A stretch of DNA of 64,000 nucleotides from Paraburkholderia caballeronis (lineage in GTDB: Bacteria > Pseudomonadota > Gammaproteobacteria > Burkholderiales > Burkholderiaceae): positions 1,550,001 to 1,614,000 of the forward strand of contig NZ_FNSR01000002.1 in the NCBI RefSeq assembly GCF_900104845.1, written 5' to 3'. Both the position numbers and the translations under genes were made by a program. Shown here piece after piece: positions 9,601-18,655 of the stretch. How positions within the stretch are numbered: position 1 is the stretch's first letter; every line of letters begins with the position of its first letter. Under the pieces are notes generated by a model. The model saw nothing but the letters and a program-made list of their open reading frames with translations. It ran no database searches and was not told the origin of the DNA.

Positions 9601-10196
9601 ACACCGAGGTTTATTCGAACACCGGCGGCCAGTCGTCGAAGGCGACGCCGCTCGCGGCGGTCGCGAAGTTCGCGGCGGCCGGCAAGCGCGTGCCGCGCAA
9701 GGACCTCGCGTTGCAGGCGATCGCGTACGGCAACGTCTACGTCGCGCAGGTCGCGATGGGCGCGAATCCGCAGCAGACCTTGCAGGCGTTTCGCGAGGCC
9801 GAGGCCTACGACGGCCCGTCGCTGATCCTCGCGTACAGCCACTGCATCGCGCACGGCATCGACATGCGCCAGGGCATGCACCAGCAGGCGCTCGCCACCG
9901 CGAGCGGCTACTGGCCGCTGTTCCGCTACAACCCGTCGATGCGGCGGGTCGGCGCGAACCCGTTTCAGCTCGACTCGCTGCGGCCGAGCCTGCCGCTGAA
10001 GGACTACGCGTACAACGAGATCCGCTATAGCTCGCTCGCCGTCAGCGACGAGGACACGGCCGCGCAACTGCTCGACGCCGCGCAACGCTGGGTGGACGAG
10101 AAATTCCGCCAGTACGAGGATCTCGCCGCGCGCGACGGCGGCCGCTTCTGGAGCAGCGCGCCGGCCCTGGCCGACGGGCGGCGCGCGGATTCGTGA
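6603..10196 (+). CDS. nifJ: Pyruvate:ferredoxin (flavodoxin) oxidoreductase
   Basis: A 1197-aa single-chain enzyme of usual length. It decarboxylates pyruvate with CoA to acetyl-CoA, CO2 and reduced ferredoxin or flavodoxin. The N-terminal domain begins MDGNTAVATVAYKLNEVCAIFPITPSS. Two [4Fe-4S] motifs sit near residues 690 (CIQCGQCGFVCPHG) and 746 (CTGCGLCVEACPA). The thiamine-diphosphate domain has CAGCGETPYLRL at about 819, GCSSIYGGNLPVTPW, and the GDGWAYDIGYGG...NTGGQSSKATP block near 972. The ATG at 6603 overlaps the stop of the GltD-like gene. Such enzymes are typically oxygen-sensitive, which is notable in a Burkholderia-type organism and fits the upstream FNR-like site. Confidence 0.97.
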   Translation: MTRSTMDGNTAVATVAYKLNEVCAIFPITPSSTMAELADQWTSEGRLNLWGNLPVVQEMQAEGGAAGAVHGALQSGALTTTFTASQGLMLMLPNMYKIAGELTSAVFHVAARSLATSALSIFGDHSDVMAARMTGFALLSAASVQEAHDSALIAQAATLEARVPFLHFFDGFRTSHELNTLELLDDDVLHAMIDDGLIRAHRGRALSPERPFVRGTAHNPDTYFQAREAVNPYYDAVPGIVEKLMRRFGDLTGRHYRLFEYNGAPDAEHVIVLMGSGAQTVQETVKALAAQGRKVGVLQVRLYRPFSAAHLLAELPASVTRIAVLEQTKEPGASGEPLYQDVLSTLASAFSRGERATLPFVVGGRYGISSKDFTPAMVKAVFDELERAQPRHSFSVGIEDDVTHLSLDYDPAFDIEPDDVTRAVFYGLGADGTVGANKNSVKIIGEDTGNFAQGYFVYDSHKSGAQTVSHLRFGPRPIHAPYLISRAGFVACHRFDFLERVDVLQYAAAGATFLLNAPYPAEQVWTHLPRAVQQTIIDRKLRFYVIDASSAARELGLGFRVNTLLQTCFFALSGVLPRDEAIAAIKQAIRKTYGRQGERVVQMNDAAVDGALARMQPVTVPATAGGGELPPLVPADAPAFVREVTAKMFAGRGDAIPVSAMPVDGTFPSGTSAYEKRNVSDTVPQWRSDLCIQCGQCGFVCPHGVIRSRYYHEDRLDGAPASFPSAPVNARGYPEARFSLQIYVEDCTGCGLCVEACPAHSAVEPQTKALNIVDKLPVLEQEREHIRFFEALPVNDRARVDFANVRGVQFLQPLFEFPGACAGCGETPYLRLLSQLFGDRLQVANATGCSSIYGGNLPVTPWSKNHEGRGPAWSNSLFEDNAEFGFGFRLAADQQLALAHRRLTELAPQVGADLVSALLDAPQAQESEIRAQRERVALLKTRLLALGDDARATDLLSVVDHLVRRSIWLVGGDGWAYDIGYGGLDHVLAQGRDVNVLVLDTEVYSNTGGQSSKATPLAAVAKFAAAGKRVPRKDLALQAIAYGNVYVAQVAMGANPQQTLQAFREAEAYDGPSLILAYSHCIAHGIDMRQGMHQQALATASGYWPLFRYNPSMRRVGANPFQLDSLRPSLPLKDYAYNEIRYSSLAVSDEDTAAQLLDAAQRWVDEKFRQYEDLAARDGGRFWSSAPALADGRRADS

Positions 10197-10239
10197 TCCG
10201 GCACGGACTGGCATTGGCGATGATGACGGAGGGAATCAA

Positions 10240-11262
10240 ATGAATCTGGCGACACAGTATCTGGGTCTCACGCTGAAGAATCCGCTCGTCGCGTCGGCGG
10301 CGCCGTCGAACGCGGACCTCGGCCATCTGCACCGGCTGGAGGACGCCGGCGCGGCGGCCGTCGTGCTGCCTTCGCTGTTCGAGGAGCAGATTGCGTCCGC
10401 GGGCGGCCACTTCGACGCGATTCTCGCGGCGGGCGCGGACAACAATCCGGAGGCGCATCAGCACTACCTGCCGCCGGGACGCGTCACGCACGGGCCATAC
10501 GGCCTGCTGCCGGACCGTTATCTGGAGCGGGTGCGGCGCGCGCGGGAAAGCCTGTCGATCCCGGTGATCGCGAGCCTGAACGGCGCGACGCCGGACGGCT
10601 GGGCGGACTATGGCCAGCGGCTCCAGCAGGCGGGCGCGCACGCGCTGGAGCTGAACCTGTATTCGGTGCCGACCGATCTCGACGAATCGGGCGAGCAGAT
10701 CGAGGCGCGCTGCCTGCGCGTCGTGCACGAACTGCGCACGCAACTCGACATCCCGCTGGCCGTGAAGATGAGCCCGTATTTCACCGCCGTCGGCAACATG
10801 GCGCTGCGGTTCGCCGAGGTCGGCGCGAACGGGCTGGTGATCTTCAATCGTTATCTGCAACCCGACATCGACCTGCGCACGCTTTCGCTGTCGAGCGACA
10901 TCGCGCTGAGCCAGGCCGCCGACATGCGCCTGCCCATGCAATGGGTCGCGCTGCTCGCGGGCCGCGTGCCGGTGTCGCTCGCGGCGTCGACCGGCGTCGA
11001 GACGGCGGAGCAGGTGGTCAAGTATCTGTACGCGGGCGCAGACGTGGTGATGACGACGTCCGAGGTGCTGCGCGACGGCCCCGACTGTTTCCGCCGATTG
11101 CTCGACGGCCTGTGCGAATGGCTCGATGCGCGCGACCTCGGCTCGCCGGACCGCATTCGCGGCGCGATGAGCTTCGCGCGGCTGAAGGACCCGGGCGCGT
11201 ATGCGCGCGGCCACTACATCGACGCGCTTCAGACATGGACGCGCTCGCATCGCAGCGTATGA
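10240..11262 (+). CDS. Dihydroorotate dehydrogenase-like FMN-barrel protein of the nifJ cluster
   Basis: A 340-aa TIM-barrel protein resembling class 1 dihydroorotate dehydrogenase, beginning LATQYLGLTLKNPLVASAAPSN and ending with the phosphate-binding STGVETAEQVVKYLYAGADVVMTTSEVL segment. The catalytic-loop region normally reading NxSCPN is replaced by NLYSVPTDLDESG, so pyrimidine synthesis is unlikely. It starts 43 bp after nifJ with GGAGGG 4 nt before the ATG. Homologues of this kind are often found beside nifJ, but their reaction is unknown to me; it may be an FMN-dependent reductase drawing electrons from the cluster. Confidence 0.8.
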   Translation: MNLATQYLGLTLKNPLVASAAPSNADLGHLHRLEDAGAAAVVLPSLFEEQIASAGGHFDAILAAGADNNPEAHQHYLPPGRVTHGPYGLLPDRYLERVRRARESLSIPVIASLNGATPDGWADYGQRLQQAGAHALELNLYSVPTDLDESGEQIEARCLRVVHELRTQLDIPLAVKMSPYFTAVGNMALRFAEVGANGLVIFNRYLQPDIDLRTLSLSSDIALSQAADMRLPMQWVALLAGRVPVSLAASTGVETAEQVVKYLYAGADVVMTTSEVLRDGPDCFRRLLDGLCEWLDARDLGSPDRIRGAMSFARLKDPGAYARGHYIDALQTWTRSHRSV

Positions 11263-11290
11263 ACGCCCGCGCCGGGGAGCAGGAGAGCGA

Positions 11291-12298
<1,008 letters not shown>

Positions 12299-12331
12299 CG
12301 ACGGTGCCTTTTCACAGGCCGGCCGCGAATT

Positions 12332-13327
12332 TCAGGGCGACGCCGGTTGCATGCTGGAGGCGGCTACGGGTGCTTTTTTCGCGTTCTCGTTCTCGTCGCT
12401 GGTTCCGGCCGCGTCGTTGGTGATCGTCGTCGCCGACGTGTCGTCGTGGACCAGCGCCGCTTCGGCGCGCGCGCTCAACACGATGATGCTGATGCGCCGG
12501 TTCCCGGCCGCAAGCGGATCGACGCCGCTCAGGCTCTGCGATGACGCCAGGCCCGCGATGCGCAGCACTCGCGATTGATCCATGCCGGCCGCGATCAGTT
12601 CGCGCCGCGAAGCATTCGCGCGCGCGGTGGACAGTTCCCAGTTGCTGTAATTCTTCTCGCCGCCGGAGTACGGCACCGCATCGGTGTGCCCCTGGATGAT
12701 GATCCGGTTCGGCACCGAATTCACCGATCTGCCGATCGCCTGCAAGATGTCCCGCATATACGGTTCGACGGCGTCGCTTGCCGTCGCGAACATCGGACGG
12801 TTCTGCGCGTCGCGGATCTCGATGCGCAACCCCTGCTGCGTGGAGTCGATCCGGATCTGCTGGCGAAACGGGCGCAGTTCGGGGTTCGCCTCGATGGCGG
12901 CGAGCACGCTGAGCTGCAGGCTGCGCAGCCGCGCCTGCTCGATACTTTCCGGACTTTCCGAAGCGGCGGTGGCGGCGTCGCCGCGGCGCGGAACCGATTG
13001 GCCGGCGCGATCCGTCGCGCTGGTCGATAAATGGGTGACGCCCGTTCCGTCGGTCGAGAGGCCGCCGCCCGCGCCCTTGATGGCGGACGTATCGATCGCG
13101 TCCCGGTCGCCGCCCCACAGCGGGATCCGCACCGGCTCGCTGAAATAGGCCGCGATGCCCGCGCGCTGGGTGTTCGACGCCGAACTGACGATCCACAGCA
13201 GCAGGAAAAACGCCATCAGCGCGGTCATGAAATCCGCGTAGGCGAGTTTCCATGCGCCGACCGGCTGATCGGGCTTCTCGGGCGCGCGCCGCTTGACGAC
13301 TCGCGGCGCGGGTTTGTGCTTGGGCAT
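12332..13327 (-). CDS. motB: Flagellar motor stator protein MotB, orphan copy
   Basis: A 331-aa protein. Residues about 20-50 form the single transmembrane helix with the proton-carrying Asp in WKLAYADFMTALMAFFLLLWIV. The C-terminal OmpA/MotB peptidoglycan-binding domain (about 175-290) has IIIQGHTDAVPY, NWELSTARANASR and GNRRISIIVL. The last 40 residues are a low-complexity tail. MotB normally works as a MotA4-5:MotB2 ion channel encoded by an adjacent motA; here no motA is present and the 540 bp upstream hold no gene. It is therefore probably a second copy or part of a split locus. The start is fixed by the conserved basic PKHKPAPRVVKRR leader. Confidence 0.9.
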   Translation of the reverse strand: MPKHKPAPRVVKRRAPEKPDQPVGAWKLAYADFMTALMAFFLLLWIVSSASNTQRAGIAAYFSEPVRIPLWGGDRDAIDTSAIKGAGGGLSTDGTGVTHLSTSATDRAGQSVPRRGDAATAASESPESIEQARLRSLQLSVLAAIEANPELRPFRQQIRIDSTQQGLRIEIRDAQNRPMFATASDAVEPYMRDILQAIGRSVNSVPNRIIIQGHTDAVPYSGGEKNYSNWELSTARANASRRELIAAGMDQSRVLRIAGLASSQSLSGVDPLAAGNRRISIIVLSARAEAALVHDDTSATTITNDAAGTSDENENAKKAPVAASSMQPASP

Positions 13328-13869
13328 CTCCGTTCCTCTGCGGCGGCCGCCCGGGCGCCGCCCGCGTAGCCAATGGATGGATTCGCAGCGGACAACAAGA
13401 GCGATCTCTTTCCCGTGCGAGTGGTTGCGACCCCGTGCTCCCGTTCGTTGGTCCTGCGAATTTCTGGCGAACGGGTATAACGCCGGTGGCGGGTCGCGCG
13501 GTTGTTCATCGATCGTTCATCGGACCATCAATCGGACCGCGTATTTTCCAACATGTCTTCATTACCGTGCCGGCCGTGATACGGGGCGAATTCTTCCACG
13601 CCCGTTGACTACCGGCAAATTGTTGCGGAATCGCGGGACAGCCCGGCGGCAAGGGTATTGCCATTGGATAGCATCGCTATCCTTTCGACCGTTGCGTATT
13701 CCCGCTTGTTTTCCGCGACGACATTATGGACGCGTTGCTGCATCCTCGCGAGTCCTGCGTTTTGCTGTGCAAGTCCGCAGCAAACGCGCGCGGAGTGGCT
13801 GGCGACTAGCGACAGCGTTGCGGTGCGCGGCCGGCCGCGCATGATTCGGCCGCACCAACGGGTCCCACG
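13328..13869. other. 542-bp region between motB and a LysR gene, no convincing gene
   Basis: Short open frames exist on both strands (for example 13609-13842 on the minus strand) but none has a ribosome site with family resemblance. The stretch is less GC-rich than its neighbours. Near 13505-13540 it contains loosely repeated GTTCATCG and ATCGGACC words. It must include the motB promoter. It could contain an eroded gene, but I cannot identify one. Confidence 0.5.
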
Positions 13870-14775
13870 TCAATCGAGATTCAGCAGCGGAATTTCCGTC
13901 ACGAGCGCATCGATTGCACAGCGGGTTTTCGACGGCAGATACGGCGTTTTCGGCCACACCGCGTGGATACCCTGCGGTCGCACGCCGCAACGCTCCCGCA
14001 CCGCGACGAGTTCGCCCGTCGCCACATAACGCGTCATCAACCAGCACGGCAACTGCACGAGCCCGAGCCCGGCGACGCCCGCGCCGGCAATCGCCTGGAT
14101 GTCGTCGAGGCTCAGCTTCGGCTCGATCCGCAATTCGCGCTCGACGCCGTTCGCGTCGAGCACGCGCCATGGCGACACCACCCCCGCGCGCGAATAGGCG
14201 ATCCCCACATGCCCTTCGAAGTCGTCGATGTCGGCGGGCGTGCCGTGCCGCGCCAGATACGACGGCGCGGCCCCGATGCTCTGGTCCTGTACGCCGAGGC
14301 GCCGTGCCGCGAGGACCGTGCTGTCGCGCAGTTCGCCGATGCGCACCGCGAGGTCGATGTGTTCCTCGACGAGATCCACGGTCCGGTCAGAAAACGAAAT
14401 GTCGATCTGAAGTTCGGGGTGCCTGTGGGCGAGTCCGAACAGCACCGGCGCGACGCAATGGTGGCCGAATGCGAGCGGCGCGCTGACCCGCAGACGGCCG
14501 CGCGGCCTGGTGTGTCCGCTTTCCAGTTCGGTTTCGGCGGCATCGAGTTCGGCCAGCGCGCGCACGCATCGGTCGTAATAGGCCCGCCCCGCCTCGGTCA
14601 GCGTCTGGCTGCGCGTCGTGCGATGAAGCAGGCGCGCGCCGAGGCGCTCCTCCAGCCTCGCAATCACCTTGCCGACGGCCGAGCGCGTGAGGTGCATGCG
14701 CTCGGCCGCCAGCGTGAAGCTGCCCGCTTCGATCACCTGAACGAAGACGGCCACCCCATCGAGTTTGTCCGCCAT
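13870..14775 (-). CDS. LysR-family transcriptional regulator (divergent from DHA2 exporter)
   Basis: A 301-aa regulator. The winged helix-turn-helix at residues about 5-65 reads FVQVIEAGSFTLAAERMHLTRSAVGKVIARLEERLGARLLHRTTR, typical of the AaeR/DmlR-type subgroup. The rest is the periplasmic-binding-fold effector domain (RLRVSAPLAFG, DLAVRIGELRDS, VAGLGLVQLPCW). It is transcribed away from the DHA2 exporter gene at 14922. The 146-bp space between them holds a perfect inverted repeat at 14819-14839 that is a good operator candidate. Exporter control by this regulator is inferred from position. Confidence 0.9.
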   Translation of the reverse strand: MADKLDGVAVFVQVIEAGSFTLAAERMHLTRSAVGKVIARLEERLGARLLHRTTRSQTLTEAGRAYYDRCVRALAELDAAETELESGHTRPRGRLRVSAPLAFGHHCVAPVLFGLAHRHPELQIDISFSDRTVDLVEEHIDLAVRIGELRDSTVLAARRLGVQDQSIGAAPSYLARHGTPADIDDFEGHVGIAYSRAGVVSPWRVLDANGVERELRIEPKLSLDDIQAIAGAGVAGLGLVQLPCWLMTRYVATGELVAVRERCGVRPQGIHAVWPKTPYLPSKTRCAIDALVTEIPLLNLD

Positions 14776-14818
14776 ATTGGGTCCACGAAGGAATAAGTAA
14801 TGGGAAAAAAGCGCGTCA

Positions 14819-14839
14819 ATCGGGAATCTGCTTCCCGAT
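14819..14839. promoter_or_regulatory. Perfect inverted repeat, candidate LysR operator
   Basis: The repeat is ATCGGGAA-N5-TTCCCGAT, with 8-bp perfect arms, inside the divergent LysR/exporter region. LysR regulators bind interrupted dyads of this size. A TATAGT hexamer at 14839-14844, directly next to the right arm, could be the -10 box of the exporter gene, so a bound regulator would overlap the promoter. Confidence 0.5.
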
Positions 14840-14921
14840 ATAGTACCCCGACGTGTCGCCGATCGAGCCGCCCCCCACGCATGCCGGATGCGTATTCACG
14901 AACGCCTTTTTCACGCGACCC

Positions 14922-16493
14922 ATGACGCTACTTCCCCTTCGAAAGAACGCGCTCGCGCTTGCCGCGGTGTGTCTGACCTCGCTGATGTTCGGCCTCGAAA
15001 TCTCCAGCGTGCCGGCGGTGCTTGCCACCCTCGAAAGCGTGCTGCACGCGGATTTCAGGGAGATTCAATGGATCATGAACGCGTACACGCTCGCCTGCAC
15101 CACGGTGCTGATGGCGACCGGGGCGCTGGCGGACCGTTTCGGACGCAAACGCGTCTACGTGGCCAGCATCGTGACGTTCGCGGTGACGTCGCTGATCTGC
15201 GGGCTCGCGCAGAGCGCGCCCGTGCTGATCGTCAGCCGGTTTCTTCAGGGGATGGGCGGCGGCGCGATGCTGATCTGCCAGGTGGCCGTGCTTTCGCATC
15301 AGTTTCAGGCGGGGCGCGAGCGCAGCAACGCGTTCGGCGCGTGGGGAATCATCTTCGGCATCGGCCTCGGCTTCGGGCCGATCGTCGGCGGTTTGATCGT
15401 CGCCGTCGCCAACTGGCAATGGGTGTTCCTCGTCCACACGCTGCTTTCGATCGTGGCGCTGGGCCTTGCGTTCGCCGGCGTGCAGGAGTCCCGCGACCCG
15501 CATGCGCAGCAGCTGGACCTGCCGGGCATCGTTACGCTGTCCGCAGCGTGTTTCGGCCTCGTCTACTTCATCACGCAGGGGCCGGACCTCGGGCTGGACA
15601 GTCGCGCGGCGTTGGGCATCGCGGCGGCGACGGCGGTCAGCTTCGTCGCGTTTGTCTTCGTCGAGAAGCGCAGCCCCCGCCCGATGTTCGACTTTTCGGT
15701 GTTCCGGATCCGGCCGTTTTCGGGCGCGATGTCCGGCTCGATGGGCATGAACTTCAGCTACTGGCCGTTCATGATCTATCTGCCGATCTATTTTCAGGGC
15801 GCGCTCGGCTACACGAGCGTGAACGCCGGGCTGTCGCTGCTCGCCTATACGCTGCCGACGCTCGTCGTGCCGCCGCTTGCCGAACGGCTCGCGTTCCGGT
15901 TCGGCGCGCGCCGGGTGATTCCGCTCGGCCTGTTCACGATCGGCGTCGGTTTCATGCTGATGAAGTTCGGCGCGGGCGGCGCGCACCCCAGTTGGCTCAC
16001 GATGCTGCCGGGCTGCCTGTCGTGCGGCATCGGGCTGGGGCTCACGAATACGCCGGTCACGAATACGGCCACGGGTTCGGTGTCGCCGAACCGCGCGGGC
16101 ATGGCTTCGGGCATCGACATGAGCGCGCGGCTGATCAGCCTCGCGATCAATATCGCGGTGATGGGTTTCATCCTCGTGGAAGGCGTGTTGTCCCATCTTG
16201 CGCGCGCGCTTGCCGGCTGGTCCGCAGACCTGCCGCTGCGTCGACTCGCGGAACAGGTCGCGGCGGGTTCGATCGCGCCTCCTGGGCAGAGCAGCGCGGA
16301 ACTGGCGGCGGTCGATCCGCACGGCGCGATCGTGCATGCGGCGCTCGCGCACGGCTTCGGACTCGTGATGCTGTACGGGATGGTCGGCGCGTGGATGCTG
16401 GCGCTGTGCAGCGCCGCCGCGTTCGGACCTGGTGCGCGGAGGGTTCGTGAACAGGCGGAACTGGGCGAGTGCGTTCGTCACCCGAGTCCATAG
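14922..16493 (+). CDS. MFS drug:H+ antiporter, DHA2 (EmrB/QacA) type, 14 TM
   Basis: A 523-aa polytopic inner-membrane protein with about 14 hydrophobic segments. DHA2 signatures are seen: WIMNAYTLACTTVLMATGALADRFGRKRVYV (motif A region) and FLQGMGGGAMLICQVAVL (motif B), and a GFGPIVGG motif C-like segment, which marks antiporters that export drugs. The ATG at 14922 is chosen because the conserved N-terminal helix follows directly; a GTG at 14853 would add 23 unsupported residues. Local repression or activation by the divergent LysR gene is likely. The substrate is unknown. Confidence 0.85.
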   Translation: MTLLPLRKNALALAAVCLTSLMFGLEISSVPAVLATLESVLHADFREIQWIMNAYTLACTTVLMATGALADRFGRKRVYVASIVTFAVTSLICGLAQSAPVLIVSRFLQGMGGGAMLICQVAVLSHQFQAGRERSNAFGAWGIIFGIGLGFGPIVGGLIVAVANWQWVFLVHTLLSIVALGLAFAGVQESRDPHAQQLDLPGIVTLSAACFGLVYFITQGPDLGLDSRAALGIAAATAVSFVAFVFVEKRSPRPMFDFSVFRIRPFSGAMSGSMGMNFSYWPFMIYLPIYFQGALGYTSVNAGLSLLAYTLPTLVVPPLAERLAFRFGARRVIPLGLFTIGVGFMLMKFGAGGAHPSWLTMLPGCLSCGIGLGLTNTPVTNTATGSVSPNRAGMASGIDMSARLISLAINIAVMGFILVEGVLSHLARALAGWSADLPLRRLAEQVAAGSIAPPGQSSAELAAVDPHGAIVHAALAHGFGLVMLYGMVGAWMLALCSAAAFGPGARRVREQAELGECVRHPSP

Positions 16494-16628
16494 CGCGCGT
16501 TTCGGCGCATCGGCATGTTGGCCCGCTCATGCGGTCGCCTGGCAGGCTTGAGGGTTATCATTCCCGTTCGCGCGACGCGGCGGCGCGGGTCTGCGGCTTG
16601 CGCATGTTACGCCGCGCGTTTCGGCGCA
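16494..16628. repeat. 16-bp direct repeat, two exact copies 119 bp apart
   Basis: CGCGCGTTTCGGCGCA occurs at 16494-16509 and again at 16613-16628, in the intergenic space before the esterase gene. The word is close to palindromic at its ends (GCGC...GCGC). Function unknown; it could be a duplicated operator or simply a chance product of GC-rich sequence. Confidence 0.4.
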
Positions 16629-16671
16629 CCGCGCACCTGTCATCGACGCGTCACTGCCTTCGTGCCTGCCC

Positions 16672-17757
16672 ATGCCCAGGAAAAAGACCAGCGTCTGGTT
16701 CAGAGGCCTCAACCTGTTTGCCAGCCTGACGGGAATCCGGCCGAAAAAGAAAGCGGTCGTGCGCAAGACGGCGACGGTCAAGACGACGCGCGCGCCCGCG
16801 ACGAAGCGCGCCGGCCCGGCGCGCGGCCCGCGTCCGTCGTCGACGCGGACCATGGGCCGATGGACGCGCTCGTTCCACTCCGCGCCGCCGCTCGCCGGGA
16901 AACTCGTCAACCATCTCGCGTATGCGTTGTACCTGCCGTCTGCGGCGACGTCGCAGGCGGCCATGCCGCTCGTCGTGATGCTGCATGGCTGCAAGCAGAC
17001 CGCCGAGTCGTTCGCCGCCGGCACGCGCATCTGCCGGCTCGCGGAGCGCGCGGGATTCGCGGTGCTGCTGCCGGAACAGGCGAAGGCCGCGCACGCGCAT
17101 CGATGCTGGAACTGGCACGAGCCTCCGGCGCAGTCCGAGGCGCCTGCCGTCGCGTCGCTCGTGGTGTCGATCGTCGCGGAGCACGGTTTCGACCACGAGC
17201 GCGTGTATCTCGCGGGCATCTCGGCGGGGGCCGGTCTTGCCGCCGTGCTCGGCGTTCACTATCCGGCGCTGTTCGCCGCCGTGGGCCTGCATTCGGGGCC
17301 GGTGTTCGGCGCGGCCCATTCGACGTTCACCGCGATGCACGTGATGCGCGGCGGCAGCCGCGAAGACCCGCTGCACCTGATCGAAACGTCCGTCGATGTC
17401 GCCCGCTATCCGGGCATGCCCGCGATCATCGTCCACGGCGAACTCGATGCGGTCGTCGCGAAGCGCAACGCCGAGCAGCTCAGCATCGAGTTCGCGCGGC
17501 TCAACCGGCTGATCGATGCGGAAGGCGCGTTGCGCGTCGGCGAGCGGCGGACCTACAGCCGCGATGCGGCCGACTACGTGGATTATCTGAAGGCCGGGCG
17601 GCTCGTCGTCAGGGTGTGCATCGTTCGAGGCCTGGGCCACGCGTGGAGCGGCGGCGATCCGCGCGAAGCGTTTCATTCGGGCAAGGGTCCCGAGGCGACC
17701 GCGATGATGTGGAATTTCTTCCGGCACCAGCGGCGCGTCGCGACGCATCCGGTGTAG
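16672..17757 (+). CDS. PHB-depolymerase-family (LpqC/esterase) alpha/beta hydrolase
   Basis: A 361-aa hydrolase. After a lysine/arginine-rich leader of about 60 residues the alpha/beta fold begins (LYLPSAATSQAAMPLVVMLHGCKQTAESFA). The nucleophile elbow is GISAG near residue 185, the acidic residue lies in HGELDAVV, and the catalytic His in GLGHAWSGGD. The HGCKQTxxxFA and GHAWSGG motifs are diagnostic of the poly(3-hydroxybutyrate) depolymerase/feruloyl esterase family. The basic leader is not a clear signal peptide, so the cellular location is uncertain. Whether it depolymerises PHB or cleaves small esters cannot be decided from sequence. Confidence 0.85.
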   Translation: MPRKKTSVWFRGLNLFASLTGIRPKKKAVVRKTATVKTTRAPATKRAGPARGPRPSSTRTMGRWTRSFHSAPPLAGKLVNHLAYALYLPSAATSQAAMPLVVMLHGCKQTAESFAAGTRICRLAERAGFAVLLPEQAKAAHAHRCWNWHEPPAQSEAPAVASLVVSIVAEHGFDHERVYLAGISAGAGLAAVLGVHYPALFAAVGLHSGPVFGAAHSTFTAMHVMRGGSREDPLHLIETSVDVARYPGMPAIIVHGELDAVVAKRNAEQLSIEFARLNRLIDAEGALRVGERRTYSRDAADYVDYLKAGRLVVRVCIVRGLGHAWSGGDPREAFHSGKGPEATAMMWNFFRHQRRVATHPV

Positions 17758-17828
17758 CGGTGCGGCATCACGCGATGGCTTCGACGAGTTTCCCCTGCCG
17801 ATGAAGATCGGCAGCAGAACAACAGCCC

Positions 17829-18603
17829 ATGACCCTCCATTTCATCAAGATGCAGGCAAATGGCGATGACTTCGTCCCCGTCGATGCGCGCGGCAAGATC
17901 GACCCGATCACGAGCGGCGTGGCCCGTCGCCTCGGCGATCGGAATCGGGGAATCGGGGAATCGGGGAATCGGATTCGATCAGCTTGCGGTCGTGCTCGAC
18001 TGCGACGATGCCGCCGCGCGGCTGCTGTTCTGGAATCCGGACGGCACGCCGCTCGATACGTGCGGCAGCGCGACCCGTGGCGTCGCGGATCTGCTGATGC
18101 GAGAAGCGGGGGCGTCGTCGGTCACGCTGAGAACCGCGCGCGGCAGGCTGAGCTGCGGGCGGGATATCCCCCTTGCCGAAGCGGCCGATACCCCTGCGCT
18201 GCCGCTTCCCGGCCATCCGGCTGCGTGCAGCATGGGCAATCCGCATTGCACGTTTTTCGTCGACGATCTCGATGCCATCGATATTGCCGCTATCGGGCCG
18301 GGAATCGAAACCCCTCCGCTTTTCCGCAACAGGACGAACGTCCATTTTGTCCGCGTCGTTCATCGCGGCCGTATCCGGCTGCGCATCTGGGAGCGGGGCG
18401 GCGGCGTACCGCTCGGGTCGGGCTCGTGTTGTTGCGGTGCTGTCGTCGGCGGAATCCGGCGCGGTCTTCTGGACGATACCGTCGAGATGGAATGCGATGG
18501 CGCAACGGTGACGGTGCGATGGGACGGGGTTGGCGGCGTTGTGCTGACCGGACTAGTCGAGCCGGTTTTTTCGGGGGTGATCGGGGATTGGGTCTGGCGG
18601 TAA
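17829..18603 (+). pseudogene. dapF: Diaminopimelate epimerase paralogue, frameshifted at an 8-bp tandem repeat
   Basis: The first frame (from ATG 17829) encodes MTLHFIKMQANGDDFVPVDARG...RRLGDRNRGIG, the N-terminus of a DapF-fold protein. It then leaves frame in the repeat at 17947-17970. The +1 frame continues to 18603 with FDQLAVVLDCDDAAA, DTCGSATRGVADLLM (first catalytic Cys), SMGNPHCTFFVDD and ERGGGVPLGSGSCCCGAVV. Removing two 8-bp units (16 bp) restores a perfect RNRGIGFDQL junction. In the second catalytic motif the Cys of typical DapF aligns with Ser, so even an intact protein may not be a DAP epimerase. It may be a dead gene or switchable by slippage. Confidence 0.85.
17947..17970 (+). 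repeat. Three perfect 8-bp tandem repeats (GGGGAATC) inside the dapF paralogue
   Basis: GGGGAATC is repeated three times, flanked by GGAATC on the left and GGATTC on the right. One or four copies would keep the reading frame (unit length 8, frame restored every three units); three copies break it. This has the form of a slipped-strand contingency repeat, although the copy number is small. Confidence 0.85.
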
Positions 18604-18655
18604 AACGAGCGGCGTTGTGCCGATCGCGTCACTGGCGGCGAGCCAGCCGGGCAAC

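Noticed and set aside
13609..13842. 77-codon minus-strand frame between motB and a LysR gene
   Set aside because: No ribosome site and no recognisable protein feature; better treated as non-coding.
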